Source: an uncultured Bacilli bacterium
Lineage (GTDB): Bacteria > Bacillota_I > Bacilli_A > RF39 > UBA660
NCBI GenBank assembly: GCA_934096815.1
Contig: CAKOMY010000005.1
Span: 48,348-112,347 of the forward strand
DNA: 64,000 nucleotides
Direction of reading: 5' to 3'
Each line of letters begins with the position of its first letter. Position 1 is the stretch's first letter. Under the pieces are notes generated by a model. The model was not told the origin of the DNA. It did not search any database and was given only the letters and a program-made list of their open reading frames with translations. Position numbers and translations under genes: made by a program. Below are positions 33,727-43,322 of the stretch, piece after piece.

Positions 33727-33757
33727 AAAAAACTTATATACTCACAATGAATATATA
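33727..33757 (-). terminator. Terminator downstream of cotE
   Basis: CTTATATA (33757-33750 on minus) pairs with TATATAAG at 33733-33740, then TTTTTTG. It follows cotE by about 30 nt. Confidence 0.6.
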
Positions 33758-33785
33758 AGGGTATTAAACGTATTAAATTATATAC

Positions 33786-34307
33786 TTAATTCTTTTTATT
33801 TAGATAATCTTCATCAATATTAATATCATCTGTTAAATTAGAATTATCTTCTTCATAATCATCATAGTCATCTAAAACATTTATTTTAACTTTAATATCT
33901 CCTACTATCTCTACTCCTAATTCTTTTTCGACAGTAAGTTTTAAAGTATTTCCTTCAACAAAAACATCACTTGCACTTGGAGCAGTTAAACTTCTTACAA
34001 TAATCTCATTACCATCGGTTAATTTATCTTTTAAGTTAACATTTATTATATCACTATAATTAAATGTTCTTGCTATAACATTTGTCTTTGTATTATTATC
34101 ATAAGAATACCATACATTAACATCATATGATCCATTTACTGCTACTTTTCCATTGGAATTATAGCCTTTGAATGTATGATTAATTACCCAACATCCTAAA
34201 ACATTACTAATATCCTCTTCAACTAAAATACTATATTCATCTTTACTTGTTTTTTTACTTTTACCAATAACTGCTTTAGTAACTATCTCTTTATAATTAT
34301 TATTCAT
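33786..34307 (-). CDS. cotE: Outer spore coat morphogenetic protein CotE
   Basis: 173 residues with an AGGGAGTGATAGG ribosome binding site. The sequence follows B. subtilis CotE: YKEIVTKAVIGKSKK at the start, LGCWVINHTFKGYN, GSYDVNVWYSYDNNTKT (near-exact signature), then VEIVGDIKVKINV and an acidic C-terminal tail (DDYDDYEEDNSN). In B. subtilis CotE is made in the mother cell under sigma-E and assembles the outer coat. Its presence indicates that the host makes, or recently made, endospores, which matters for reading the interrupted spoVD 3 kb away. Confidence 0.92.
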   Translation of the reverse strand: MNNNYKEIVTKAVIGKSKKTSKDEYSILVEEDISNVLGCWVINHTFKGYNSNGKVAVNGSYDVNVWYSYDNNTKTNVIARTFNYSDIINVNLKDKLTDGNEIIVRSLTAPSASDVFVEGNTLKLTVEKELGVEIVGDIKVKINVLDDYDDYEEDNSNLTDDINIDEDYLNKKN

Positions 34308-34370
34308 CCTATCACTCCCTATTTTAACTTATGCATAATAGGCAAAAAAAGTGATAATAACCCAAAAAGA

Positions 34371-34394
34371 AAACAACATAGTCTCCTACATTGT
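34371..34394 (-). terminator. Terminator of the ftsEX-envC operon
   Basis: AACAATGTAG (34394-34385 on minus) pairs with CTATGTTGTT (34380-34371), one mismatch, followed by TTCTTTTTGGG. Confidence 0.65.
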
Positions 34395-34395
34395 T

Positions 34396-35586
34396 TTATC
34401 TACTATACCAATATGTATATTTATTTGGTAAATTAAGTGTCTTTTTAGCATCAAATAAATTACTAATCCATGTACTATATGAACTATATGTTGAACCATA
34501 CCATCCATAACCTAGCATGAAATGTAAGTGAGCTCCAGTTGAACAACTTTCCCAGCTTTGAGTCTTCCTTCCGCCACCAACATGTCCTATAACAGTTTCA
34601 CTTGTTACTTTATCACCAACTTTAACATTTATATCTAATAAATGCATATAACCTGACGTATATTTTTTCCCATTAATTGTATGATAAATATAAACTTGTC
34701 TACCACCACATATCTTCTTACTAGTGTTATCAATAATCATTCCTACTACCCCATTAGCGGTAGCATAAACATTAGTTCCTTCTGCATTACCACCAATATC
34801 AGTACCACTATGGAATCTATAACTTCCTCTAATTGGATCTATACGATATCCAAAATAACTAGTAATAGTTCCTTTAATTAATGGTTTTCTAAACATAGTA
34901 TCTCCTTTAACAGAAACACATTCATTTAAATCTTGATTATCTTTACAACCTAGTCCTTCATAATATTTAATTAAAGAATTAATTCCATCTATTTGCTCTT
35001 GAATATCCATTGTTATATCACTAATTTTTTCTAAATCACTGCCAAGAGAATCAATACTACTTTCAAGAGATGCTATTTTCTTATTAAGTTCTTCTTCCTG
35101 TTTAGCTAAATCAACTTGTAATTGTTCATTATAAGTAACTTTACTTTCCCAGGACTCTATCTGACTATTATTATAGCCTAAAATTTGATTAACAACTTCA
35201 TAACGATATACTAAATCAGCATAGCTTTCAGCCTGAAAAATATATTCTAAATAAATATTATCACCTTGTAATAATTCATAAGAATTAATTAATCTTTTAA
35301 TACTTTCCTTAGTACTAGCAATTTCATTATTTAATTCTTCAACTTCTTTTTTAGCGTTTGCAATCTTTTCTCTATTTTGAGTTATTTCATTTTGCGATGT
35401 ATAAATATTATTTCTTGCACTTTCTATTTCATTATTAGTTCTTTTCTTTTTATATTCTTGATTAGCCTTCTTAGTTTTTAAAGCTGCAAGTTCACTTTTT
35501 AATTCTCCTAAAGTTCTTGCATTAGTAGCAAATACATTTGGAATAAATAATATAATAGTTAATAACAAAACAATAATCTTTTTCAT
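34396..35586 (-). CDS. EnvC-like murein hydrolase activator / M23 peptidase
   Basis: 396 residues. Signal peptide (KKIIVLLLTIILFIPNVFA), a long coiled coil (about 25-230) and a C-terminal LytM/M23 domain. HSGTDIGG and GAHLHFML supply the His-Asp and His-x-His zinc ligands, so it is probably catalytically active, unlike E. coli EnvC. It cleaves or helps cleave peptidoglycan cross-bridges at the septum. It overlaps the ftsX stop by 4 nt; gene order ftsE-ftsX-M23 matches the known FtsEX-regulated hydrolase pathway. Confidence 0.92.
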   Translation of the reverse strand: MKKIIVLLLTIILFIPNVFATNARTLGELKSELAALKTKKANQEYKKKRTNNEIESARNNIYTSQNEITQNREKIANAKKEVEELNNEIASTKESIKRLINSYELLQGDNIYLEYIFQAESYADLVYRYEVVNQILGYNNSQIESWESKVTYNEQLQVDLAKQEEELNKKIASLESSIDSLGSDLEKISDITMDIQEQIDGINSLIKYYEGLGCKDNQDLNECVSVKGDTMFRKPLIKGTITSYFGYRIDPIRGSYRFHSGTDIGGNAEGTNVYATANGVVGMIIDNTSKKICGGRQVYIYHTINGKKYTSGYMHLLDINVKVGDKVTSETVIGHVGGGRKTQSWESCSTGAHLHFMLGYGWYGSTYSSYSTWISNLFDAKKTLNLPNKYTYWYSR

Positions 35587-36491
35587 ATTGTTAAATACTT
35601 TCTAACAGCCTTAACTGATGAGAACGCTCCTATTACAGTACCAATTAATATTAATAATAATGATACCTTATAAACAACTTCTCCCGGACTAACTAAAGTA
35701 AGAATATTCATAATATTTGATAAATTAACTGTATTTAAAGCATTATAGGCATAACTATAACCAAATATAGTGATAAGAACAGGAACTATACTACCTATAA
35801 AGCCAATAAAGAATCCTTCAATAAAGAAAGGTAACTTAATAACTATATTACTAGTTCCTACTAATCTCATAATATCTATTTCTCTCTTCCTAGAGAAAAT
35901 AGTAATTTTAATTGTATTATTAATTAAAAAGGCCGTAACTAATATAAGTCCAATAACTAAGCCAATTGTAACTTTTTTAATTGCTTCAAAAACTTTAATT
36001 AAATCATTAACAGTTGTTTCTCCATATTTAACTAAAGAAACTTTTTCTAAATTCTTAATAGTTGTAGCAGTCTCGTTTATATCTTTAACATTTTTTACAT
36101 CAACGATAAATGAATCTTGTAAAGGATTTTCTCCTTCTTCCCAAGTACTTATTATTTTATTAAAAGTATCATTCTCATTAGCCATACTATTTTTAATATC
36201 TTCTTTAGATTTAAATGTTACATTTTTAATATTATCAATATTTTTTAAATCTTCTTTGGTTTTACTTAGTTCATCACTTGTAATATCTTTATCCATAAAT
36301 ATAACAATTGTTAATTCATCTTCAATATTTTTAGTAACATTGTTGATATTATATGAAAGTAGCATTCCAATAGATACTAATATTAAAGTAATAATAGAAC
36401 AAGTAATAGATGCCATACTTAAACTAAAATTACGTAATATACTTTTTCCAGCATTTTGAATGCTTCTTGAAATAATTCTAAATATCTTCAT
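35583..36491 (-). CDS. ftsX: Cell division membrane protein FtsX
   Basis: 302 residues: N-terminal membrane helix, an extracytoplasmic loop (about 45-165; IVIFMDKDITSDEL, SFIVDVKN), then three C-terminal helices with the FtsX permease pattern (FSRKREIDIMRLVGTSN). It transmits the ATPase state of FtsE to a periplasmic/extracellular hydrolase, here the adjacent M23 protein. It overlaps both neighbours, so the three are translationally coupled. The TGA stop within ATGA supports standard use of TGA. Confidence 0.95.
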   Translation of the reverse strand: MKIFRIISRSIQNAGKSILRNFSLSMASITCSIITLILVSIGMLLSYNINNVTKNIEDELTIVIFMDKDITSDELSKTKEDLKNIDNIKNVTFKSKEDIKNSMANENDTFNKIISTWEEGENPLQDSFIVDVKNVKDINETATTIKNLEKVSLVKYGETTVNDLIKVFEAIKKVTIGLVIGLILVTAFLINNTIKITIFSRKREIDIMRLVGTSNIVIKLPFFIEGFFIGFIGSIVPVLITIFGYSYAYNALNTVNLSNIMNILTLVSPGEVVYKVSLLLILIGTVIGAFSSVKAVRKYLTI

Positions 36492-37179
36492 TTACTTTAT
36501 ATCTTCCTTTCGCATAATCTCCACTAATTAAGCCATTCTTAATTACGATTACTCTTTTTTTCATTCTATTAACGATATCTTGATCATGAGTTGCCATAAC
36601 AACAGTTGTACCTGTTTCTTTATTAATTTTATCAATTACATCCATTATTTCTTTACTTGTTTCAGGATCTAGATTACCAGTTGGCTCATCGCAAATTAAT
36701 AATTTAGGTTTATTAACTATTGCTCTAGCAATACATACTCTTTGTTGTTCACCACCTGATAATTCATAGGGAAATGATCTTGTTTTATTAGATAGTCCAA
36801 CCTGTTCTAAGGCATCAAGTACCATTGGTCTTATCTCTTTTGAACTAAGTCCATAACTCTCTAATGGATATGCAACATTTTCATAGGCAGTTAATTTAGG
36901 AAGTAATTTGTAATCTTGGAAAACAATTCCTATTTTTCTTCTTAATTTATAAATTTTACTGTTTCTTAGTTTGGCTACATTTACTCCACCAACTGTAACA
37001 TTTCCTTTACTAGGTTTTTCTTCACGATAAAGCAATTTAATCAAGGTTGATTTACCAGATGCAGTTTGACCAATTATAAAGCAAAAATCACCTTTTTTTA
37101 TTTTTAAATTTACTCCAGCAAGTCCTGTTACACCATTTTTATATATTTTATATACATCTTTAAGTTCTATAAATTCCAT
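36478..37179 (-). CDS. ftsE: Cell division ATPase FtsE
   Basis: 233 residues from the ATG at 37179 (the ten codons before it lack homology). Walker A GQTASGKST (an unusual QTAS where PTGAG is common), Q-loop VFQDYKLLPKLT, signature LSGGEQQR, Walker B LLICDEPTGNLDP, switch ATHDQ. Pairs with FtsX. The ORF overlaps ftsX by 14 nt. Confidence 0.95.
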   Translation of the reverse strand: MEFIELKDVYKIYKNGVTGLAGVNLKIKKGDFCFIIGQTASGKSTLIKLLYREEKPSKGNVTVGGVNVAKLRNSKIYKLRRKIGIVFQDYKLLPKLTAYENVAYPLESYGLSSKEIRPMVLDALEQVGLSNKTRSFPYELSGGEQQRVCIARAIVNKPKLLICDEPTGNLDPETSKEIMDVIDKINKETGTTVVMATHDQDIVNRMKKRVIVIKNGLISGDYAKGRYKVNEDI

Positions 37180-37284
37180 CAAAACATCTCTACTTTCTAT
37201 TGTAAACAATTAAATTATATCATATATTGACAATTTTTGCGTACCAATTTATGGCTATTTACACATAAGAAAAAAATAGTCCCT

Positions 37285-38205
37285 TTATACCTTATTATTT
37301 TCTTCCTTTTCTTTATGTTTTTTGACAATATCATTTAACTTGCGAAAATGATGATTTATTCCTGACTTTGTAATAGTTTTATCAGTTTCCATTGAAACTA
37401 TTTTAGCTAATTCATCCATAGAAGTATCAGGATATTTTATTTTATATTCTAATATTTCTTTGGTGCGGTCATCTAAAAGAATCATTAAATCATTTTCTTT
37501 TAAATAATTGATATTATTAATTATAATGGAACTATTTTTCAAACTTTTTTCTAAATTAGCTTGTTCACAATTATTTAATCTATTAACCATATTTTTGTGA
37601 TCTTTGTAGATTCTTATATCTTCAAAGTAAAATAAAGCGTTAATTGCATTTAAATATTTAATAAAATCACTTATTTGTTCACTCTTCTTAATATAAACCA
37701 TATATTCATGTTCTCTTTTTATTATTTTACTATCAAACTTTAAATAATGAAGTAATCTATTTATTAATTTTGAAATATTTTCTTCTTTTACTAAAAATTC
37801 TAAATGGTAGACGTTCTTTTTGGGGTCATTAATACTACCACTTGATAAAAATACTCCCTTTAAAAAAGCAACTTTTTCTTCTTTACTACCATTTATTATA
37901 TTGTTCATGGTGCTATCGATATCTTTGGTTATAATGTCTACTTTATTTTTTATTTCTAGAATATATATGTTTCTTTTTTTAAATCTTTTAATAGTTCTTG
38001 AAGTTAAGTGAATATCGACATTGTAAAATTGTTTTAAAAGTTTAAATATCCATCTAGCAGTAGATGCATTTTCTGTATAAATAGTTATGGATTTATTAGT
38101 TATATCACTATTTAATTTAAGATATATGCAAAGTGAGATTAAAGCATCAGGTGAAGCATAATCATCTTTTGTAATTTCATCTTTTATTTGGGTAGTAAAG
38201 GTCAT
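37285..38205 (-). CDS. whiA: WhiA-family DNA-binding protein
   Basis: 306 residues. N-terminal LAGLIDADG-like domain (two repeats: DEITKDDYASPDALI.., FLKGVFLSSGSINDPKKNVYHLEF) and a C-terminal HTH (LMILLDDRTKEILEYKIKYPDTSMDELAKI). In Gram-positives WhiA influences division and chromosome segregation. The usual yvcJ-yvcK partners are not here. The start codon follows a weak ribosome binding site just inside the gpsA intergenic spacer. Confidence 0.93.
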   Translation of the reverse strand: MTFTTQIKDEITKDDYASPDALISLCIYLKLNSDITNKSITIYTENASTARWIFKLLKQFYNVDIHLTSRTIKRFKKRNIYILEIKNKVDIITKDIDSTMNNIINGSKEEKVAFLKGVFLSSGSINDPKKNVYHLEFLVKEENISKLINRLLHYLKFDSKIIKREHEYMVYIKKSEQISDFIKYLNAINALFYFEDIRIYKDHKNMVNRLNNCEQANLEKSLKNSSIIINNINYLKENDLMILLDDRTKEILEYKIKYPDTSMDELAKIVSMETDKTITKSGINHHFRKLNDIVKKHKEKEENNKV

Positions 38206-38221
38206 TTAAATCACTTCTTTT

Positions 38222-39199
38222 CTATTTTTTATTTATTAATAGTGTTACTAGGTTTTGGGGATTTTCATTATTAACAATTATTTTATATATTATGTCAATT
38301 ATTGGCATTTTAATTTTTTTCTTTCTAACTAAATTATAAATACTTTTTAAAGTATAGTATCCCTCTACTGTATTATCTTGTAAGAATTTATCTTGTTCTT
38401 CTTTAGGGACTCCACTTCCAACTAATTTACCAAACTTAAAATTACGACTTTTAGGTGATGTACAAGTTAAAAGTAAATCTCCAACTCCCGCAAATGACAA
38501 GCAAGTTTTAGGATTTCCGCCTAGCGCCTTTATAAGTTCTTTAATATCATTTAAAGATTCAGTTATTAAAAAACTTTGAGTAGATTCAGGATAATTCATT
38601 CCACCTAACATACCTGCTGCTAAGGCAATAACATTTTTTATACTTCCACATATTTGGACCCCTATTAAATCAATTGTTTCTCTTAATTTGACTGAGTCAC
38701 TAACTAAGGACTGTTTAATAAGTTTAACAGATTTTTTACTAAGGGATGCAATAGATAAACCAACTGGATAATTATTTGCCATATCAACAGCAAATGATGG
38801 TCCTGAAATAATAGCAATATGTTTAGTTTTTAATTTTTCATAAGCAATATCACTTAAAAATTTACAGCTTACATTTTCAATACCTTTTGATGCAATACAC
38901 ACTATTGTCTTTTTAGTAATGTAAGGATTAATTTCATCACATATTTTTCCAACATAATGCGCTGTTGTCATTATAAAAATTATATCTTTATTTAAACAAG
39001 CTTCTTTAATATCATTAGTTAATTTAATTTCTTTAGGTATTTTTACATCATTTATTAAACTTTTGATTTCATTATTTTCTTTATAAAATTTATATTTATC
39101 TTCATTTTCAGTCCACATTATTACGTTATTGTTATTTTTAAGTAGCATCATAGCCATAGCTTGCCCATAAGCACCTGTTCCAATTAGTCCAATATTCAT
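38222..39199 (-). CDS. gpsA: Glycerol-3-phosphate dehydrogenase [NAD(P)+]
   Basis: 325 residues, full length. It makes sn-glycerol-3-phosphate for phospholipid synthesis. NAD-binding GTGAYGQAMA at residue 7, KNVIALAAGMLGGMNYP with the catalytic Lys, and the conserved GVGDLLLTCTSPKSRNFKFG. Ends 16 nt before whiA, same strand, likely co-transcribed. Confidence 0.96.
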   Translation of the reverse strand: MNIGLIGTGAYGQAMAMMLLKNNNNVIMWTENEDKYKFYKENNEIKSLINDVKIPKEIKLTNDIKEACLNKDIIFIMTTAHYVGKICDEINPYITKKTIVCIASKGIENVSCKFLSDIAYEKLKTKHIAIISGPSFAVDMANNYPVGLSIASLSKKSVKLIKQSLVSDSVKLRETIDLIGVQICGSIKNVIALAAGMLGGMNYPESTQSFLITESLNDIKELIKALGGNPKTCLSFAGVGDLLLTCTSPKSRNFKFGKLVGSGVPKEEQDKFLQDNTVEGYYTLKSIYNLVRKKKIKMPIIDIIYKIIVNNENPQNLVTLLINKK

Positions 39200-39315
39200 A
39201 AACTCTCTCTTTCTAACAACAAAAAGTATATCATAATAAATATATTTAATCTATTTAATATCTTTGTTTATTAGAAGAGTTATTTAACTTTATAATAATC
39301 TTATAAGCTTTTGAT

Positions 39316-39903
39316 TTATTCTTCTATATTTTCTTTTTCATAATATGAATTAATATATTCAAGGTTATCTCGTATGTTTGCTGGAAAATCATTTTTTCTT
39401 TTTTTAAATAATGCGATCATTTTATAGTTTTTATCAAAAAATAAATCCATAAAAATTGATTCTTTAGGTTTGATTTTAAAAAACTCAGATTTTAATTGTC
39501 CACCTTCATTGTAAATAAGTAAATATTGACAGGCTGATTTCATAAATTCAAATGCTATATTATTAAAGGCATTTTCATAATATACTGTCCAATCTTCATT
39601 TTTCTTTTCAAGACATCTTTTCTTTTTTCTAGGAATATAATCTAATATTAAATCCTTGTCAACTATCTTACTTTTATAATCCGGTCCAAAATGTGGAATA
39701 TTACTTTCACCAATAAAAAACAATTCTATATCAGTATATGTTAATTTTTCATTAATAGCATCTTTTAATATTTCAAGCTCATGACTATTAATATTTGATA
39801 TATCAAATATTATTTCTTTATCCAAAACACATTTTATTACGTTAACACATATTGTTTCTACCTTTTTTGTCTTAGAGTTTTCAATATCTATATAACTCTT
39901 CAT
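39316..39903 (-). CDS. Hypothetical cytoplasmic protein
   Basis: 195 residues with AAAAGGAGTTG upstream. No signal or membrane segment. Mixed alpha/beta with DWTVYYENAFNNIAFEFMKSACQYL in the middle. No family recognised. Stands alone between gpsA and the HIT gene, which is divergent. Confidence 0.7.
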   Translation of the reverse strand: MKSYIDIENSKTKKVETICVNVIKCVLDKEIIFDISNINSHELEILKDAINEKLTYTDIELFFIGESNIPHFGPDYKSKIVDKDLILDYIPRKKKRCLEKKNEDWTVYYENAFNNIAFEFMKSACQYLLIYNEGGQLKSEFFKIKPKESIFMDLFFDKNYKMIALFKKRKNDFPANIRDNLEYINSYYEKENIEE

Positions 39904-40058
39904 AATTTCAACTCCTTTTTTATTAAACTATTTTTTATTTTTTTAGCAATATCTTATACCAAGTTTAATCTATGATATTTTGTTTGTATTGTCAATACTT
40001 TTTGGCATTAAGTATATTTATTTGCTGGATTTTATGATAAGATTAATTTGGTGATAGA

Positions 40059-40433
40059 ATGGATTGTTTATTTTGTAAAATTAATAAAAATGATTGTGAT
40101 TCTTTGTGCATTTATGAAGATGATATTGTTAAAGTAATACTAGATGCTTATCCTGATGCTAATGGTCACACTTTAATTATACCTAAAAAACATATAACAG
40201 ATATTGATGAAATGGATAATGAAACTTTAGGTCATATTAATGATGTTGCTAAAAAAATGCGTAAATTGTTATTTGATGCATTAAATCCAGATGGTATGGT
40301 ATTCTTAGTTAACTATGGAATGACTCAAGTTATTAAACATTATCATTTACATTTAATTCCTGTTTATAAGAAGAAACAAGAAATTATCGATCGAAATGTT
40401 ATTTATGAAAAAATAATGAACGTAAATAAATAG
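40059..40433 (+). CDS. HIT-family nucleotide hydrolase
   Basis: 124 residues, GGTGATAG upstream. N-terminal CLFCKI zinc-binding pair, LIIPKKHITD, and the histidine triad HYHLHLIP. HIT proteins hydrolyse phosphoramidates or dinucleoside polyphosphates. The last 74 codons are duplicated at 40924-41145. Confidence 0.95.
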   Translation: MDCLFCKINKNDCDSLCIYEDDIVKVILDAYPDANGHTLIIPKKHITDIDEMDNETLGHINDVAKKMRKLLFDALNPDGMVFLVNYGMTQVIKHYHLHLIPVYKKKQEIIDRNVIYEKIMNVNK

Positions 40434-40508
40434 ATAAAATTTAATATTGGATTATATTCCTAGAAAAAATGCATTGAAGTGAAAATACGTAGATAATAGG
40501 AGAATATT

Positions 40509-40817
40509 ATGCAAAATTTATTTGATAATTATTTAAAAAATGGCTTATCTGAATATGATTCAAAATATTTGTCAACATATCAATATGTAATGTTATTGTC
40601 AAAAAATAATATTATTAAAGCTTATTTTGCTAATGTTGATTATACATATTTTATTGAATATCCGACATCTGATAAAGAGTATAATGCACCATTAGAGGTA
40701 TTAGAAAGTGAAATGTTGCTCACTGGTTGTGATGTAGGAATAATTTATGAAAATGTTAACGGACAATTTAAGACAATAGCCTTTGTTGATTTAAAAGAAA
40801 ACATTCGTAAGATGTAA
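40509..40817 (+). CDS. Hypothetical protein between the HIT gene and its partial copy
   Basis: 102 residues, AGGAGA upstream of the ATG. Mixed alpha/beta, no membrane segment (YLSTYQYVMLLSKNNIIKAYFANVDY; TGCDVGIIYENVNGQFKTIAFVD). Not recognised. It is enclosed by the two HIT 3' ends and followed by a strong terminator, which suggests insertion as a unit. Confidence 0.7.
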   Translation: MQNLFDNYLKNGLSEYDSKYLSTYQYVMLLSKNNIIKAYFANVDYTYFIEYPTSDKEYNAPLEVLESEMLLTGCDVGIIYENVNGQFKTIAFVDLKENIRKM

Positions 40818-40871
40818 AAAATAAAAAGATTATTAGCTTATATTTTAGTTAATAATCTTTTTATTTTTTAA
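40816..40871. terminator. Long-stem terminator
   Basis: AAAAATAAAAAGATTATTA pairs with TAATAATCTTTTTATTTTT across a 13-nt loop: a 19-bp stem with T-rich 3' flank. Confidence 0.85.
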
Positions 40872-40923
40872 TACTTACTCAACTACCAATTAAATAGTTT
40901 TTAAATAAATTATAGTCAACTTT

Positions 40924-41145
40924 AATGAAACTTTAGGTCATATTAATGATGTAGCTAAAAAAATACGTAAATTGTTATTTGATGCATTAAATCCAGATGG
41001 TATGGTATTCTTAGTAAACTATGGAATGACTCAAGTTATTAAACATTATCATTTACATTTAATTCCTGTTTATAAGAAGAAACAAGAAATTATCGATCGA
41101 AATGTTATTTATGAAAAAATAATGAATGTAAATAAATAGATAAAA
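40924..41145 (+). pseudogene. Partial duplicate of the HIT gene 3' end
   Basis: About 222 bp matching 40218-40440 with roughly four differences (e.g. GTTGC/GTAGC, ATGCG/ATACG). It encodes the second half of the HIT protein including HYHLHLIP, without start codon. Confidence 0.95.
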
Positions 41146-41173
41146 ATCTTGAAATTTCGTTTATTATTTGCTA

Positions 41174-42070
41174 TTAATTCCATAAATTATTAGGATATAG
41201 TCCTTGTTTAACCATTTCATTTATAGCACTAACAAGTAATTCTTTATCTTCTTTATATGTCATTCCATACCAAACTGCTGATGTCGATAAAGCTTTAACC
41301 TTTATTTTATTATCTTTTATTCCTTTACAAACTACATCTGGTAGTAAATATTCACAAGTTTGTAAATTATCTTTGTTATCCTTAAAAAAAATATCAAATT
41401 CGTTTTCTAATAATTCAAATATTTTGGGAGTAAACGCAAACATATTCATTGAAACTAAACTATTATTTTCAATATAGAAACTATTTTCTTCATTTAAAGG
41501 TGTTGCTTTTATTAAATGCTGTTCCTTTTCTAAACTGCTTTCAATTAAAGTATCTAAATAACCATTTGTTATTTTTAATACCCCTCTTTTTACTGCTCCG
41601 ACATTTGTTAATGTATTACCAGCTATATAACTTATATTAGCAAATTCATTATTATTTTGATTATTTTTTAGAAAACTACTAGCAACTTTAAATGCATCAT
41701 AACCATAAAAATCATCTGAATTTATAACTACAAAATTATTTTTAACGACATCTTTACAGCATAAAATTGCATGAGCTGTTCCTAATGGTTTAACCCTAGT
41801 ATCAGGTAGATTAACCCATTTTGGTACATTATCATTATTTTGAAAAACATAAACAGTTTCGATGTTTTTTTCAATTCTCTTTCCTATTGTTTCTCTAAAT
41901 AAATCATAATTTTCTTCTTTAATTATAAACACTACTCGATTAAATCCCGTTTTAATGGCATCATAAATTGAGTAATCTATAATAAATTCTCCATTCTTGT
42001 GTACTTTTTCAATTTGTTTTAAACCACCAAATCTTGATCCCATTCCAGCTGCCATAATTACTAAATCCAT
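41174..42070 (-). CDS. Sugar-phosphate nucleotidyltransferase
   Basis: 298 residues. GMGSRFGGLKQIEKV is the nucleotide-binding loop, LGTAHAI and VVINSDDFYG the substrate and metal-binding motifs of the GlmU/GalU fold. Similar gut Bacillota proteins are annotated as UTP-glucose-1-phosphate uridylyltransferase-like; sugar specificity cannot be read. Monocistronic, convergent with the HIT duplicate. Confidence 0.85.
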   Translation of the reverse strand: MDLVIMAAGMGSRFGGLKQIEKVHKNGEFIIDYSIYDAIKTGFNRVVFIIKEENYDLFRETIGKRIEKNIETVYVFQNNDNVPKWVNLPDTRVKPLGTAHAILCCKDVVKNNFVVINSDDFYGYDAFKVASSFLKNNQNNNEFANISYIAGNTLTNVGAVKRGVLKITNGYLDTLIESSLEKEQHLIKATPLNEENSFYIENNSLVSMNMFAFTPKIFELLENEFDIFFKDNKDNLQTCEYLLPDVVCKGIKDNKIKVKALSTSAVWYGMTYKEDKELLVSAINEMVKQGLYPNNLWN

Positions 42071-42131
42071 ACTTTTAACTCCTATCTCTAATTAAATTAT
42101 ATCTTATATTTATTTTGTTGTAAAAATAATT

Positions 42132-43322
42132 TTATTTAAAATATTTAATTGTAAATGTTGTGCCATCATTACTTGATTCAACACTTATTTTTCCATTTTG
42201 TTTTTCAATTATACTTTTAGATAAGGCAAGTCCAATACCTATGCTATCATAATCAGAATCTTTACCTTTGTAAAATCTTTCAAATATATGATTAATATCT
42301 TCTTTTGCTATACCGGTGCCAAAGTCTTTAATTGTAATTTTAACATAAGCATTATTTTCACTACTTTCAATTAATACTTTATTATTTTCATATGAATGTT
42401 CAACTGAATTCTTTAAAATATTAGTTAATGCTTCTATTTGCCATTTATAATCACAATTAATAAATGAATCACTTAAATTAGTTTCTATTTTTACATTTTT
42501 TAAATCACTTAATAAAGAAACATTTAAAATAGCTTCATTAATTATTTCTTTAACACTTTCTTTTTTACTTATAAATTTTACAGTGTTTGTATCTAATCTT
42601 GATAATTTTAAAATTGATTTAACTAAAAAATTAATATTCATAACTTCTCTTTTCATATTTCTTAAGAAGTCTTCTCTAGTATTTTGATCCATATCCTCAT
42701 CATCTAATAAGGTATCAATCATTATTAGAATACTTGTTAATGGAGTCTTTAATTGATGTGATATATCCTCTAAGCTTTCTTCAAGTTCTTTTTTATCTTT
42801 TTTAGATATTTCACTTATTTCATTTAACATAATAGTTGTCTTATATATTTCATTTTTAAGTAACGATAAATCTTCTTCATTAATATCTTTCATTTTAAAA
42901 CTATAATTTTTATTATTTATTTCTTCAATTATTTTTATAACTTCATTTATTTCTTTATCTTTCTTTTTATCATTATTAATAATTATTGTTAGATATACTA
43001 AACAAATAATTAAATATATAAACAATAGGATAAAAAAGTAACTTACAAATATAGTTTTATTTTCTTTAATTAACACTATTCCGTCTAAATCAAAACTATA
43101 TCTATTAAAAATGCTCGTTTTAACATTGTTTTTTATTATATCAAATAATTCATCATCTTTTATTTCAGGATATTTTTCTTTAATAGTGCTGATAATATTC
43201 ACTATTTTATTATTATAATTTTTATTTACGTGATAATATAACATGACATTAAGTAGAATAATAATTCCAAATGTTATTAAAGTAAATATTATTAATTTTG
43301 AATATTTCTTTTTATTTTTCAT
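42132..43322 (-). CDS. Sensor histidine kinase
   Basis: 396 residues from the ATG at 43322. Two membrane helices (about 10-30 and 75-100) enclosing a short extracytoplasmic loop of about 45 residues, then the H box LEDISHQLKTPLTSI, N box LTNILKNSVEHSYEN, G1 DFGTGI, F box and G2 GIGLALSK. A classical HPK1-type kinase, complete. It overlaps the regulator gene by 11 nt. Confidence 0.93.
   Translation of the reverse strand: MKNKKKYSKLIIFTLITFGIIILLNVMLYYHVNKNYNNKIVNIISTIKEKYPEIKDDELFDIIKNNVKTSIFNRYSFDLDGIVLIKENKTIFVSYFFILLFIYLIICLVYLTIIINNDKKKDKEINEVIKIIEEINNKNYSFKMKDINEEDLSLLKNEIYKTTIMLNEISEISKKDKKELEESLEDISHQLKTPLTSILIMIDTLLDDEDMDQNTREDFLRNMKREVMNINFLVKSILKLSRLDTNTVKFISKKESVKEIINEAILNVSLLSDLKNVKIETNLSDSFINCDYKWQIEALTNILKNSVEHSYENNKVLIESSENNAYVKITIKDFGTGIAKEDINHIFERFYKGKDSDYDSIGIGLALSKSIIEKQNGKISVESSNDGTTFTIKYFK

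Noticed and set aside
35770..36459. 229-codon plus-strand ORF opposite ftsX
   Set aside because: It is a shadow of ftsX in the complementary frame, low-complexity, without a ribosome binding site.
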